A stretch of DNA of 26,720 nucleotides from an uncultured Clostridia bacterium (GTDB taxonomy: Bacteria > Bacillota > Clostridia > UBA1381). Below are positions 13,746 to 21,398 of this stretch, one piece after another (the stretch's first letter is position 1; each line of letters opens with the position of its first letter). The notes beneath the pieces were generated by a model, which was not told the DNA's origin, made no database searches, and saw only the letters and a list, made by a program, of their open reading frames with translations. The position numbers and the translations under genes were made by a program. Where the stretch lies: the NCBI GenBank assembly GCA_905236685.1, contig CAJOPD010000046.1, positions 1 to 26,720 on the forward strand. Direction: 5' to 3'.

Positions 13746-15179
13746 ATGTTTTTAATTCAAAACGGATTTTCCTGCGAATATGAGATAAATATTTTTATAA
13801 ATATCTTTTTCGGCAAGGAAGACGGAGTAATAACAACTGATTTTTTTGACAAAAAAAATGAAATTTTTGCAAAAACCAAAATAGATTATAACGGAAAAAG
13901 CTATTTTGGTGAGTTTTCCTTTCCTTTTGAAAGCGAAAAGGAAAGTGCAAAAAATATTAAAAAATTTTTCGGCGTATGCGTTGTGAGAAGCTTTGTAAAT
14001 GCTGCCGAAAAGGTGCATAAAATCACGCTGCCTTGGGGAGTTTTAAGCGGTATAAGACCTGCAAAATATGTAAGAGAGTTAAAGGATATAGGAAAAAGCA
14101 AGGGTGAAATAACTAAAATTCTTACAGAAATTTTCGGAGTATCGAAAGAAAAAACCGCGCTTGCATTAAAAGTAGCGGAAAATGAGGAAGAAATTTTAAA
14201 AAAGGTTAAAAAAAATTCGGTAAGTCTTTATATAGGCATACCTTTTTGTCCTTCAAGGTGTCTTTACTGCTCCTTTGTTTCGACAGATATAAGGCTGAGC
14301 GGAAGATATATCGATGAGTTTTTAGAGCTTCTCATAAAGGAAATAGAAAAAACGGGACAAATTTTAAGGGAACTTTCCCTTTCGGTACAAAATATTTATA
14401 TAGGCGGAGGAACGCCGACAACTCTTTCCGAAAAACAGCTGCGGGAACTGCTTTTTGCTGTAAACAAAAATATAAATTGCGAAAAAGTTGAGGAATTTAC
14501 GCTAGAAGCAGGGCGGCCAGATACCGTAACGGAAGAAAAGCTAAAAGTTTTAAAGGATTTTGGCGTAAACAGAATAAGTATAAATCCGCAAAGTTTAAAT
14601 CAAAAAACGCTTGATATTATCGGAAGAAAGCACAGTACAGACGACTTTTTCAAGGCGTTTGAGCTTGCGAAAAGGACAGGTTTTTCGGTGATAAACACCG
14701 ATTTGATAGCGGGACTTCCCAATGAAACCTTTGAAATGTTTAAAAACAGCTTAGACGGCATAATAAGGCTAAACCCCGAAAATATTACCGTTCATTCCAT
14801 GTGTATAAAGCGGTCGGCGGCGCTTAATTTTGCGAAAATCCCTTTAACAAATGCGGAAACGGTTGAAAAAATGCTGTCCTATACCGAAAAAGAAATGGAA
14901 AAAGTCGGGAAAGAGCCGTATTATATGTATAGGCAAAAAAATATTTCGGGAAATCTTGAAAATGTGGGCTATTCAAAAAAGGAGCATTTTTCAAGATACA
15001 ATATAAACATTATGGAGGAAGTGCAGACAATCATCGGGCTTGGCGGAGGCGGAGTTTCCAAAATAGTGTTGGGCGACAGAATTGAAAGAATTGCAAATTT
15101 CAAGGAGCCGTATGAGTATATAAGGAGATTTGACGAAATCCTTTTAAAGAAAGAGGAAATAAAAGCTCTCATAAAATGA
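13746..15179 (+). CDS. hemZ: HemZ-like radical SAM enzyme (coproporphyrinogen dehydrogenase-like)
   Basis: This is a 477-residue radical SAM protein. An N-terminal extension (about 1-155) includes the HemZ-type LPWGVLSGIRPAKYVREL (95-112). The radical SAM core follows, with CPSRCLYC (Cys168, Cys172, Cys175) for the [4Fe-4S] cluster and GGGTPT (220-225). The C-terminal region carries MYRQKN and GLGGGGVSK as in the HemN family. HemN proteins decarboxylate coproporphyrinogen III oxidatively without oxygen; the extension points to HemZ. No other heme gene is nearby, and HemN-fold relatives also include heme chaperones and methyltransferases, so activity is not certain. The ATG directly abuts the preceding stop, with AAGGA seven bases upstream. 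Confidence 0.85.
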   Translation: MFLIQNGFSCEYEINIFINIFFGKEDGVITTDFFDKKNEIFAKTKIDYNGKSYFGEFSFPFESEKESAKNIKKFFGVCVVRSFVNAAEKVHKITLPWGVLSGIRPAKYVRELKDIGKSKGEITKILTEIFGVSKEKTALALKVAENEEEILKKVKKNSVSLYIGIPFCPSRCLYCSFVSTDIRLSGRYIDEFLELLIKEIEKTGQILRELSLSVQNIYIGGGTPTTLSEKQLRELLFAVNKNINCEKVEEFTLEAGRPDTVTEEKLKVLKDFGVNRISINPQSLNQKTLDIIGRKHSTDDFFKAFELAKRTGFSVINTDLIAGLPNETFEMFKNSLDGIIRLNPENITVHSMCIKRSAALNFAKIPLTNAETVEKMLSYTEKEMEKVGKEPYYMYRQKNISGNLENVGYSKKEHFSRYNINIMEEVQTIIGLGGGGVSKIVLGDRIERIANFKEPYEYIRRFDEILLKKEEIKALIK

Positions 15180-15197
15180 AGAAGGGATTGGATTTTT

Positions 15198-16169
15198 ATG
15201 ACAAACGAAAGGGAAGCGTTACAGAAAATATTTAACGAATATGACGAAGACCGCACAAGAGCAAGAGTTTTAAGGGACGAACGCGTTAAGGAAGTTACCG
15301 AAAAATACCCTGAAATTGCCGAAATTGACCGAAAAATAACCGAGCTCGGAATAGAGAATTTTAAAAAAATACTTGACAACCCGCAAAAAAGCGAGAGCTA
15401 TAACAAAGAGTTTAACAAAAAGCTTAAAGAACTCAAAAAGGAGCGGGAGCAGTTTATTGTTAAAAACGGCATAGAAAAGGATTTTGATGAGGTAAAATAC
15501 AAGTGCGGAAAGTGCTTGGACACGGGGTATATTGATAACGAAAAATGCCCGTGTCTTATACAAAAAATCATAGATTTGCATTACGAAATGTCAAATATGA
15601 AGAATATGCTTCACGATTTTTCGGAGTTTTCCTTTGATTTTTACGGGGACAAGTATATAGAAAAGCTTGGAATGACCGAAAAGGAAAATATTAAGGATAT
15701 TTATAAAAAGGCAATGGATTTTTGTGGTGCGGATAATTGCAAAAATCTGCTTTTTTACGGCGGCTGCGGACTTGGGAAAACATTTTTGTCCTCCTGCGTC
15801 GCAAAAAAGATGTTAGACAGCGGAAAAAGCGTTATTTATCAGACGGCGACGAGCCTTTTTTCCGATTATGAGGACTACAAATTCGGAAGAAAGGAAGGCA
15901 ATTTCGAGGAGCTTTATGAAATTTTGCAGGAAGCCGACCTTTTGATTATCGACGATTTGGGCGCCGAGGTATCAAACCCTGTTTCTACCCAGTTTTTCTT
16001 TGATATATTGAATAAAAGAGCAGACAAAAAAATGATAATAAACACCAATCTCACAATGGACGGAATACTTAAAAAGTATACCGACAGAGTTTTTTCGCGG
16101 CTGTATGAAAGCTTTGAGATACTGCATTTTGCGGGAGAGGACATCAGAATACAAAAGCTTGCCCGCTGA
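15198..16169 (+). CDS. DnaI/DnaC-like AAA+ ATPase, probable helicase loader
   Basis: The 323-residue protein combines a charged, helical N-terminus (1-95), a Cys cluster (CGKC at 103-106 and CPC at 117-119, CxxC plus CxC, a likely zinc site) and a C-terminal AAA+ domain. Walker A is GGCGLGKT (188-195) and Walker B is LLIIDDLG (248-255); VFSRLYE further on is a probable arginine-finger region. DnaI of Bacillus, which loads the replicative helicase, has the same zinc plus AAA+ plan. The IstB transposition ATPases are related, but no transposase is next to it. Its place in the dnaA-dnaN block supports a replication role. Naming it dnaI would need an alignment. Confidence 0.82.
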   Translation: MTNEREALQKIFNEYDEDRTRARVLRDERVKEVTEKYPEIAEIDRKITELGIENFKKILDNPQKSESYNKEFNKKLKELKKEREQFIVKNGIEKDFDEVKYKCGKCLDTGYIDNEKCPCLIQKIIDLHYEMSNMKNMLHDFSEFSFDFYGDKYIEKLGMTEKENIKDIYKKAMDFCGADNCKNLLFYGGCGLGKTFLSSCVAKKMLDSGKSVIYQTATSLFSDYEDYKFGRKEGNFEELYEILQEADLLIIDDLGAEVSNPVSTQFFFDILNKRADKKMIINTNLTMDGILKKYTDRVFSRLYESFEILHFAGEDIRIQKLAR

Positions 16170-16202
16170 GGAAAAACATATGTAGCAAAAAGGAGGAGTG
16201 TT

Positions 16203-17069
16203 ATGATAAATATTCTCGATATTGGCTCAAACACAATTCGGCTTGTTACATACGACAAGGGAAAAAGCGTGTCTAATTACGGCGTTGCGTCCGAAATAAT
16301 CGGCGACACAAAAAACGGAATTTTGTCGGAAAAGGGCATAGAAAAGCTGTGTCAAACAGTTTTGGAGCTGAAAAGCAAAAAGGAAAATGAGGACATTTAC
16401 GCCTTCGGAACATATGCGATACGGGTTCTCCGCAACAAAAAAGAGGTAGTAAAAAGAGTTTTTGAAAAAACAGGGATAGAAATAGATGTCCTTTCGGGAA
16501 AGCAAGAGGCGGAGTACGATTTTTACGGACTTTTGGGAACAATAACGCCGACCGAAAGCGGAATAGGCGTGGATTTGGGCGGCGGAAGCGCGCAAATTTT
16601 GATTTTTGAAAAAGGAAAGCTTATGGCGTCAATGTCACGGTCGATTGGTTGCAGACGCGTAAAAAACAGGTTTTCAAAAGGGAAAAAGGTTACAAAAATC
16701 GAAATTGTAAAAATACGGGAATATATACAAAAAAATTTGCAAACCCAAAAGGGAAGAAAAACCGAAACGCTTTATATGATGGGCGGAACGGCAAAAGCGG
16801 CGCTTAAACTCTACCGTTTTTTAGAAGGCAGAAATGTGGACATTATAAAGGTTTCCGATATTGAAAATATAATCAGCTTTATTGAAGAAACCGACGAAAA
16901 GGCAATAAAAAAGATTTTCAGGAGCAGATACGACAACATTGTGGTAGGAATAGTAATAATGCGGGAAATTGCAGAATTTTTCGGTGCAAAAAGCATACAT
17001 ATAAAAAGGTGCGGCGTCCGTGACGGATATGTGCACAAAATAGAGAAAACAAAAAAAGAAGAGGCTTAA
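16203..17069 (+). CDS. Ppx/GppA-family phosphatase
   Basis: The 288-residue protein has the actin-like ATPase fold signs of exopolyphosphatase and pppGpp phosphatase: DIGSNTIRL (6-14), FGTYAIR (68-74), SGKQEAEY (98-105, holding the catalytic-type Glu102) and GVDLGGGSAQILIF (122-135). It corresponds to the core phosphatase domain alone; the C-terminal HD-like extension of long Ppx enzymes is absent. Short family members can act on polyphosphate, (p)ppGpp or other phosphoanhydrides, so the substrate is open. AGGAGG precedes the start. It is the last gene of the rightward block and its stop codon lies inside a shared terminator. Confidence 0.88.
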   Translation: MINILDIGSNTIRLVTYDKGKSVSNYGVASEIIGDTKNGILSEKGIEKLCQTVLELKSKKENEDIYAFGTYAIRVLRNKKEVVKRVFEKTGIEIDVLSGKQEAEYDFYGLLGTITPTESGIGVDLGGGSAQILIFEKGKLMASMSRSIGCRRVKNRFSKGKKVTKIEIVKIREYIQKNLQTQKGRKTETLYMMGGTAKAALKLYRFLEGRNVDIIKVSDIENIISFIEETDEKAIKKIFRSRYDNIVVGIVIMREIAEFFGAKSIHIKRCGVRDGYVHKIEKTKKEEA

Positions 17070-17087
17070 AACCTCTTTCTTTTTTTG
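17051..17087. terminator. Bidirectional terminator between the Ppx gene and hydA
   Basis: The stem AAGAGG (17059-17064) and CCTCTT (17072-17077) encloses a 7-base loop that contains the Ppx stop codon. It is flanked by an A run on the left and a T run on the right, so each convergent transcript meets a hairpin followed by Us. Confidence 0.85.
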
Positions 17088-17092
17088 TTATT

Positions 17093-18820
17093 TTAGAACT
17101 TATCGCGCTTTGTGTAGGTTGTATGCAAAAGCTCGTGTGCCTTGTGTGAACAGGGCTTTTCAAAATATTCTTCGTAAAGCTTCTGAACATACGGATTTTC
17201 GTGCGATTTACGAAGCGTTGATGCCTCGTCCTCAGAATAAAGCGCTTTTGCACGGAGAGCCTTCACATTTGTAGTAGCCTTAGTCTTTGCGTCAACTATC
17301 GGCTGACCGCCGCCGTGGATACAGCCGCCCGGACAAGCCATAATTTCGATAAAGTCGTAATGCTCGCCTGCCTTTACCTTTTCAAGTATAGCACGGGCAT
17401 TTTTCGTTCCGTGCGCAACAGCAACGCGTACATCTTTTCCTGCGATTTTAAGAGTAGCCTCTTTAACTCCGTCCAAGCCGCGAACAGCTGTAATATTTAA
17501 GTTTTCCAAGGGCTTGCCCTCTAAAATTTCGTAAACTGTACGGATAGCAGCCTCCATAACGCCGCCCGTTGTACCGAAGATAACGCCCGCTCCCGTTGCC
17601 ATACCGAACGGCTGGTCAAATTCCTCATCGGGAAGGGATTTAAAGTCGATACCTGCCTGCTTAATCATTCTTGCAAGCTCACGCGTGGTCAAGGACGCAT
17701 CAATGTCCTGACTTCCGCTTGACGAGTGCTCTTCTCTGCTTATTTCAAACTTTTTGGAGGTACAAGGCATAACAGCGACTGAATAGATGTCATTTTTGTC
17801 AATGCCGTTCTTTTCAGCATAGTATGATTTAATAACCGCACCAAACATTTCCATAGGCGATTTTGCCGTGGAAAGATTATCCAAAAATTCGGGATAATAG
17901 TGCTCACAGAACTTAACCCAACCGGGCGAACAGGAGGTTATAAGCGGAAGCTTTTCCTGTTTTGTAAATCTTTCGATAAACTCTGTGCCTTCCTCCATAA
18001 TCGTGAGGTCTGCCGCAGTATCGGTATCGAATACCTTATCAAAACCAAGTCTGCGGAGCGCCGCAGCCATCTTGCCTGTTACGGGCGTACCCATCGGAAG
18101 ACCGAATTCCTCGCCCAAAGCCGCTCTTACAGCAGGAGCAGTCTGAACAACAACATGCTTTTTGGGGTCGTCAAGCGCCGCTCTTACGCGCGGGATATGA
18201 GAGTTTTCATAAAGCGCGCCGACAGGACAGGCAACGATACATTGTCCGCAGTATACGCAGGCAACATCGCTCATCGGCTGTTCAAAAGCTGCGCGGACTT
18301 CGGTATTAAAGCCGCGGTTTACGGCAGAAATAACCGAGATATCCTGATTATCACAAGCTGCAATACATCTTCTGCAAAGCACACACTTGTTATTGTCGCG
18401 TACAAGCGAAGTTGAGCTGTTGTCAATTTCGTGCTGTATATTTTCGCCCTGATATGCAATATCTTCAATACCAAGCTCATCAGCCAATGCTTGAAGCTCG
18501 CAGTTTCTGTTTCTGATACAGGTCAAGCACTTTCTTTCGTGATTGGAAAGAATAAGTTCAAGAGTAGTACGGCGTGCATTTCTGACCTTTTCGGTGTTGG
18601 TAAACACCTCAATTCCTTCTGCTACGGGGTAAACACAGGCAGCCTGCAACGCTCTTGCGCCCTTTACTTCAACCAAACACATACGGCAAGCGCCGATTTG
18701 ATTTAAATCTTTGAGATAACATAAGGTGGGAATGTTGATACCAACCTCACGAGCCGCTTCAAGAATAGTTGTACCTTCGGGTACGCTCACTTCCTGACCG
18801 TTAATTTTCAAGTTTACCAT
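17093..18820 (-). CDS. hydA: [FeFe] hydrogenase catalytic subunit, HndD/HydA type
   Basis: The 575-residue subunit reduces protons to H2. An N-terminal [2Fe-2S] ferredoxin domain (Cys34, 45, 48, 62) is followed by a His-Cys3 cluster (His94, Cys98, 101, 107) and two [4Fe-4S] sites (CVLCRRCIAAC near 146 and CVYCGQCIVAC near 188). The H-cluster domain shows L1 TSCSPGW (Cys297, Ser298), L2 MPCTSKKFE (Cys353) and L3 MACPGGCIHGGGQP (Cys496, Cys500). L1 is more often TSCCPxW. The C-terminus (SHENPYVQKLYEEYF, then HELLHTTY) is typical of NAD(P)-linked enzymes. I start at ATG 18820, eight bases after GGAG; a GTG nine bases upstream overlaps the ribosome site. It is the last gene of the trio. Confidence 0.96.
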   Translation of the reverse strand: MVNLKINGQEVSVPEGTTILEAAREVGINIPTLCYLKDLNQIGACRMCLVEVKGARALQAACVYPVAEGIEVFTNTEKVRNARRTTLELILSNHERKCLTCIRNRNCELQALADELGIEDIAYQGENIQHEIDNSSTSLVRDNNKCVLCRRCIAACDNQDISVISAVNRGFNTEVRAAFEQPMSDVACVYCGQCIVACPVGALYENSHIPRVRAALDDPKKHVVVQTAPAVRAALGEEFGLPMGTPVTGKMAAALRRLGFDKVFDTDTAADLTIMEEGTEFIERFTKQEKLPLITSCSPGWVKFCEHYYPEFLDNLSTAKSPMEMFGAVIKSYYAEKNGIDKNDIYSVAVMPCTSKKFEISREEHSSSGSQDIDASLTTRELARMIKQAGIDFKSLPDEEFDQPFGMATGAGVIFGTTGGVMEAAIRTVYEILEGKPLENLNITAVRGLDGVKEATLKIAGKDVRVAVAHGTKNARAILEKVKAGEHYDFIEIMACPGGCIHGGGQPIVDAKTKATTNVKALRAKALYSEDEASTLRKSHENPYVQKLYEEYFEKPCSHKAHELLHTTYTKRDKF

Positions 18821-18836
18821 ATCAATCACTCCTTTC

Positions 18837-20690
18837 CTATTCCTTGTCTATTGCGCCGAACTTACAGGTTGACTGACAAGCACCGCACTTAATACATTTA
18901 TCCTGGTCGATAACAAACGGCGACCTGATTTCGCCCGAGATTGCGTTAACGGGACATTGTCTTGCACAAAGACCGCAGCCTTTACACTTCTCAGGATTTA
19001 TTTTGTACTGAGCAAGCGCTTTACATACATGCGCGGGACATTTTTTATCCTTAACATGCGCTTCATACTCGTCCCTGAAATAGCGGAGAGTTGACAAAAC
19101 GGGGTTTGGCGCAGTCTGTCCCAAGCCGCAGAGTGCGGAGGACTTGATTGCATAGCACAGATTTTCAAGTCTGTCCAAATCTTCCATTGTTCCCTTGCCG
19201 TCTGTAATTTTTGTCAAAATTTCCAAAAGACGCTTTGTTCCTATTCGGCAGGGCGAACATTTTCCGCAGGACTCGTCAACGGTAAATTCAAGGAAGAATT
19301 TAGCAATATCAACCATACAGTTGTCCTCGTCCATAACGATAAGACCGCCCGAGCCCATCATTGAGCCGATTGCCATAAGCGAATCATAGTCGATAGGCGT
19401 GTCTATCAAAGATGCGGGGATACAGCCGCCGGAAGGACCGCCGGTCTGTGCCGCCTTGAACTTTTTGCCGTTCGGAATACCGCCGCCGATTTCCTCGATA
19501 ATTTCGCGGAGGGTTGTGCCCATCGGTATTTCAACAAGACCTGTATTATTGATTTTTCCGCCGAGTGCGAAAACTTTTGTTCCTTTTGACTTTTCGGTAC
19601 CCATTGACGCGAACCAGCTGGCACCATTTAATATAATCTGAGCAATATTTGCATAGGTTTCAACATTGTTCAAAAGTGTGGGCTTGCCCCAAAGTCCCTT
19701 GATTGCAGGGAATGGAGGACGGGGTCTCGGCTCGCCGCGCTTACCTTCAATAGAGGTTAAGAGCGCTGTTTCCTCACCGCAGACAAACGCGCCAGCGCCC
19801 AAGCGTATATCCAGGTCAAAGTTAAAGTCTGTGCCAAGGATATTGTTGCCCAAAAGACCGTATTCCCTTGCCTGACCGATTGCAATTTTAAGTCTTTCAA
19901 CAGCTATCGGATATTCGGCACGGATATAGATATAGCCCTGGTCAGCGCCAATCGCATAACCTGCGATAGCCATAGCCTCGATAACTGCGTGCGGGTCGCC
20001 TTCCAAAACGGAACGGTCCATAAATGCACCCGGGTCGCCCTCGTCGGCGTTACAGCATACAAATTTCTTGTCGCCCTCTGCCTTATAGGTGAAATCCCAC
20101 TTCATACCTGTCGGGAAACCGCCGCCGCCTCTGCCGCGAAGTCCGGAATCCTTAACCGTCTTTATTACTTCCTCGCGTGACATCTCGGTAAGAGCCTTAG
20201 CAAGCGCCTGATAGCCGTCAAAAGCTATATATTCATCAATATTTTCGGGATTGATAACACCGCAGTTGCGGAGCGCAACGCGCTTTTGCTTTGCGTAAAA
20301 AGTTGTATCGTTAACGGATGCAGCTGCGTCTGTGCCGACCGAATACTCTGCAACGGGGTTGCCGTTTATAATATGTTCCGAAATGATTTTGGAAACCTTA
20401 TCCGCTGTCATATGAACATAGGTTATTTTTTCTTTGCCGGGCTCATAGACCTCGACAATAGGCTCCAAACGGCACATACCGATACAGCCTGTTTGCATTA
20501 CCATAACATTTTCAAGATTTTGAGCCTTTACTTCCCGCTCCAAAGCTTCAAGCACGGGACGGGCGCCTGCCGCGATACCGCAGGTAGCCATACCTACAAC
20601 TATACGGATACCGCTTTTGCGGTCACGGCGCAGGTTCAGCTTATCAAGCGTGTTTTCGCGAAGAGCTTGTAATTCTGCCAAACTTTTCAT
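18837..20690 (-). CDS. hydB: Hydrogenase NADH/FMN subunit, HndC/HydB/NuoF type
   Basis: The 617-residue diaphorase subunit couples NAD(H) to the hydrogenase. In order it has an N-terminal thioredoxin-like Fe-S region (Cys37, Cys69, Cys73; HndB-like), the FMN site GLRGRGGGGFPTGMKW (183-198), the NADH site around GAGAFVCGEETALL (298-311) and the Glu/Arg-rich EGKRGEPRPRPPFP. The NuoF-type [4Fe-4S] site is CGKCSPC with Cys521. Two C-terminal [4Fe-4S] ferredoxin motifs follow (Cys569-579 and Cys599-609). This extended form is typical of trimeric HydABC enzymes, in which NADH and reduced ferredoxin are used together. It lies seven bases before the hydA ribosome site region and has a strong AGGAGGT of its own. 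Confidence 0.96.
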   Translation of the reverse strand: MKSLAELQALRENTLDKLNLRRDRKSGIRIVVGMATCGIAAGARPVLEALEREVKAQNLENVMVMQTGCIGMCRLEPIVEVYEPGKEKITYVHMTADKVSKIISEHIINGNPVAEYSVGTDAAASVNDTTFYAKQKRVALRNCGVINPENIDEYIAFDGYQALAKALTEMSREEVIKTVKDSGLRGRGGGGFPTGMKWDFTYKAEGDKKFVCCNADEGDPGAFMDRSVLEGDPHAVIEAMAIAGYAIGADQGYIYIRAEYPIAVERLKIAIGQAREYGLLGNNILGTDFNFDLDIRLGAGAFVCGEETALLTSIEGKRGEPRPRPPFPAIKGLWGKPTLLNNVETYANIAQIILNGASWFASMGTEKSKGTKVFALGGKINNTGLVEIPMGTTLREIIEEIGGGIPNGKKFKAAQTGGPSGGCIPASLIDTPIDYDSLMAIGSMMGSGGLIVMDEDNCMVDIAKFFLEFTVDESCGKCSPCRIGTKRLLEILTKITDGKGTMEDLDRLENLCYAIKSSALCGLGQTAPNPVLSTLRYFRDEYEAHVKDKKCPAHVCKALAQYKINPEKCKGCGLCARQCPVNAISGEIRSPFVIDQDKCIKCGACQSTCKFGAIDKE

Positions 20691-20739
20691 AAGTTACCTC
20701 CTAAATAAAGCAATTATATAATAAAGATTTAATTATTCA

Positions 20740-21234
20740 CTATCCCTGATATTTTGCAAAAATATCATCAAGGTCCGCCGCCTTAACCTGACCGAAAACG
20801 GCATCGTTTACCGTCATAACGGGAGCAAGACCGCAAGCGCCGATACAGCGTGTTGCATTAAGCGAGAACTTACCGTCAGGAGTGCACTGTCCTACCTCAA
20901 TGCCAAGGCGCTCCTTGATTTTTTCGATAATAGTACCCGAACCTTTAACATAGCAAGCGGTGCCGAGGCAAACGCTTACTTCATATTCACCCTTCGGATA
21001 AAGAGAGAACTGAGTGTAGAAGGTAACGATTCCGTAAATTTCCGCAAGCGGAACATTAAGCCCCTCGGAAATAATCTTCTGCACTTCTATGGGAAGATAG
21101 CCGTAAATCTCCTGCGCCTCGTGGAGCACGGGGATTGTTGCGCCGTCTTCGTTTTTGTGCTTTGCAATAACTTCTCTCAACTTTTCTTCCTGTTCTTTTG
21201 TACCCTTAAAAGGTACGGTAGCAAGATTGCTCAT
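20740..21234 (-). CDS. hydC: Hydrogenase thioredoxin-like [2Fe-2S] subunit, HndA/HydC/NuoE type
   Basis: The 164-residue subunit carries one [2Fe-2S] cluster bound by C-x4-C (Cys89, Cys94) and C-x3-C (Cys130, Cys134), as in NuoE. The N-terminal helical half (PVLHEAQEIYGYLP, then YGIVTFYTQFSLYP) is also NuoE-like. It passes electrons to the NADH/FMN subunit. It is the first gene of the hydC-hydB-hydA trio and follows AAAGGAGG. The separate hndB gene found in four-gene Hnd operons is missing; its domain is fused at the start of HydB. A promoter and a Rex-like palindrome lie upstream. Confidence 0.96.
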   Translation of the reverse strand: MSNLATVPFKGTKEQEEKLREVIAKHKNEDGATIPVLHEAQEIYGYLPIEVQKIISEGLNVPLAEIYGIVTFYTQFSLYPKGEYEVSVCLGTACYVKGSGTIIEKIKERLGIEVGQCTPDGKFSLNATRCIGACGLAPVMTVNDAVFGQVKAADLDDIFAKYQG

Positions 21235-21272
21235 TTGTATCCTCCTTTAACACATCATAAAAAATCATTCTA

Positions 21273-21281
21273 ATTATAGCA
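21273..21281 (-). promoter_or_regulatory. Candidate extended -10 promoter of hydCBA
   Basis: Read leftward the sequence is TGCTATAAT, a perfect extended -10 element, 39 bases before the hydC start. No matching -35 box is seen at normal spacing, which is tolerated by extended -10 promoters. Confidence 0.45.
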
Positions 21282-21335
21282 TAACAAAACAAAAAATGCT
21301 ACATTCTTTTGAAAAAAGTCAAAAATTTAATAAAA

Positions 21336-21353
21336 TTGTTATAAAATTAACAA
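21336..21353. promoter_or_regulatory. Candidate Rex operator upstream of the hydrogenase genes
   Basis: TTGTTATAAAATTAACAA differs at one base from the clostridial Rex pattern TTGTTAAnnnnTTAACAA. Rex represses fermentation and hydrogenase genes when NADH is low. A further half site TTAACAA is at 21370-21376. The operator sits about 60 bases upstream of the extended -10 element, so either a second promoter overlaps it or it acts from upstream. Confidence 0.55.
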
Positions 21354-21398
21354 AAAAGCGGTACATAATTTAACAAAATGACGGATATATGCCGAAAA

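Noticed and set aside
15198..16169. IstB transposition helper instead of a helicase loader
   Set aside because: No transposase or inverted repeats are adjacent, and the N-terminal zinc motif and replication neighbourhood fit DnaI better.
18818..18829. GTG at 18829 as the hydA start
   Set aside because: It overlaps the GGAG ribosome site; ATG 18820 is correctly spaced.
21360..21398. Terminator after rmuC
   Set aside because: Only a 3-4 bp stem (CGG/CCG) with a weak T stretch is present.
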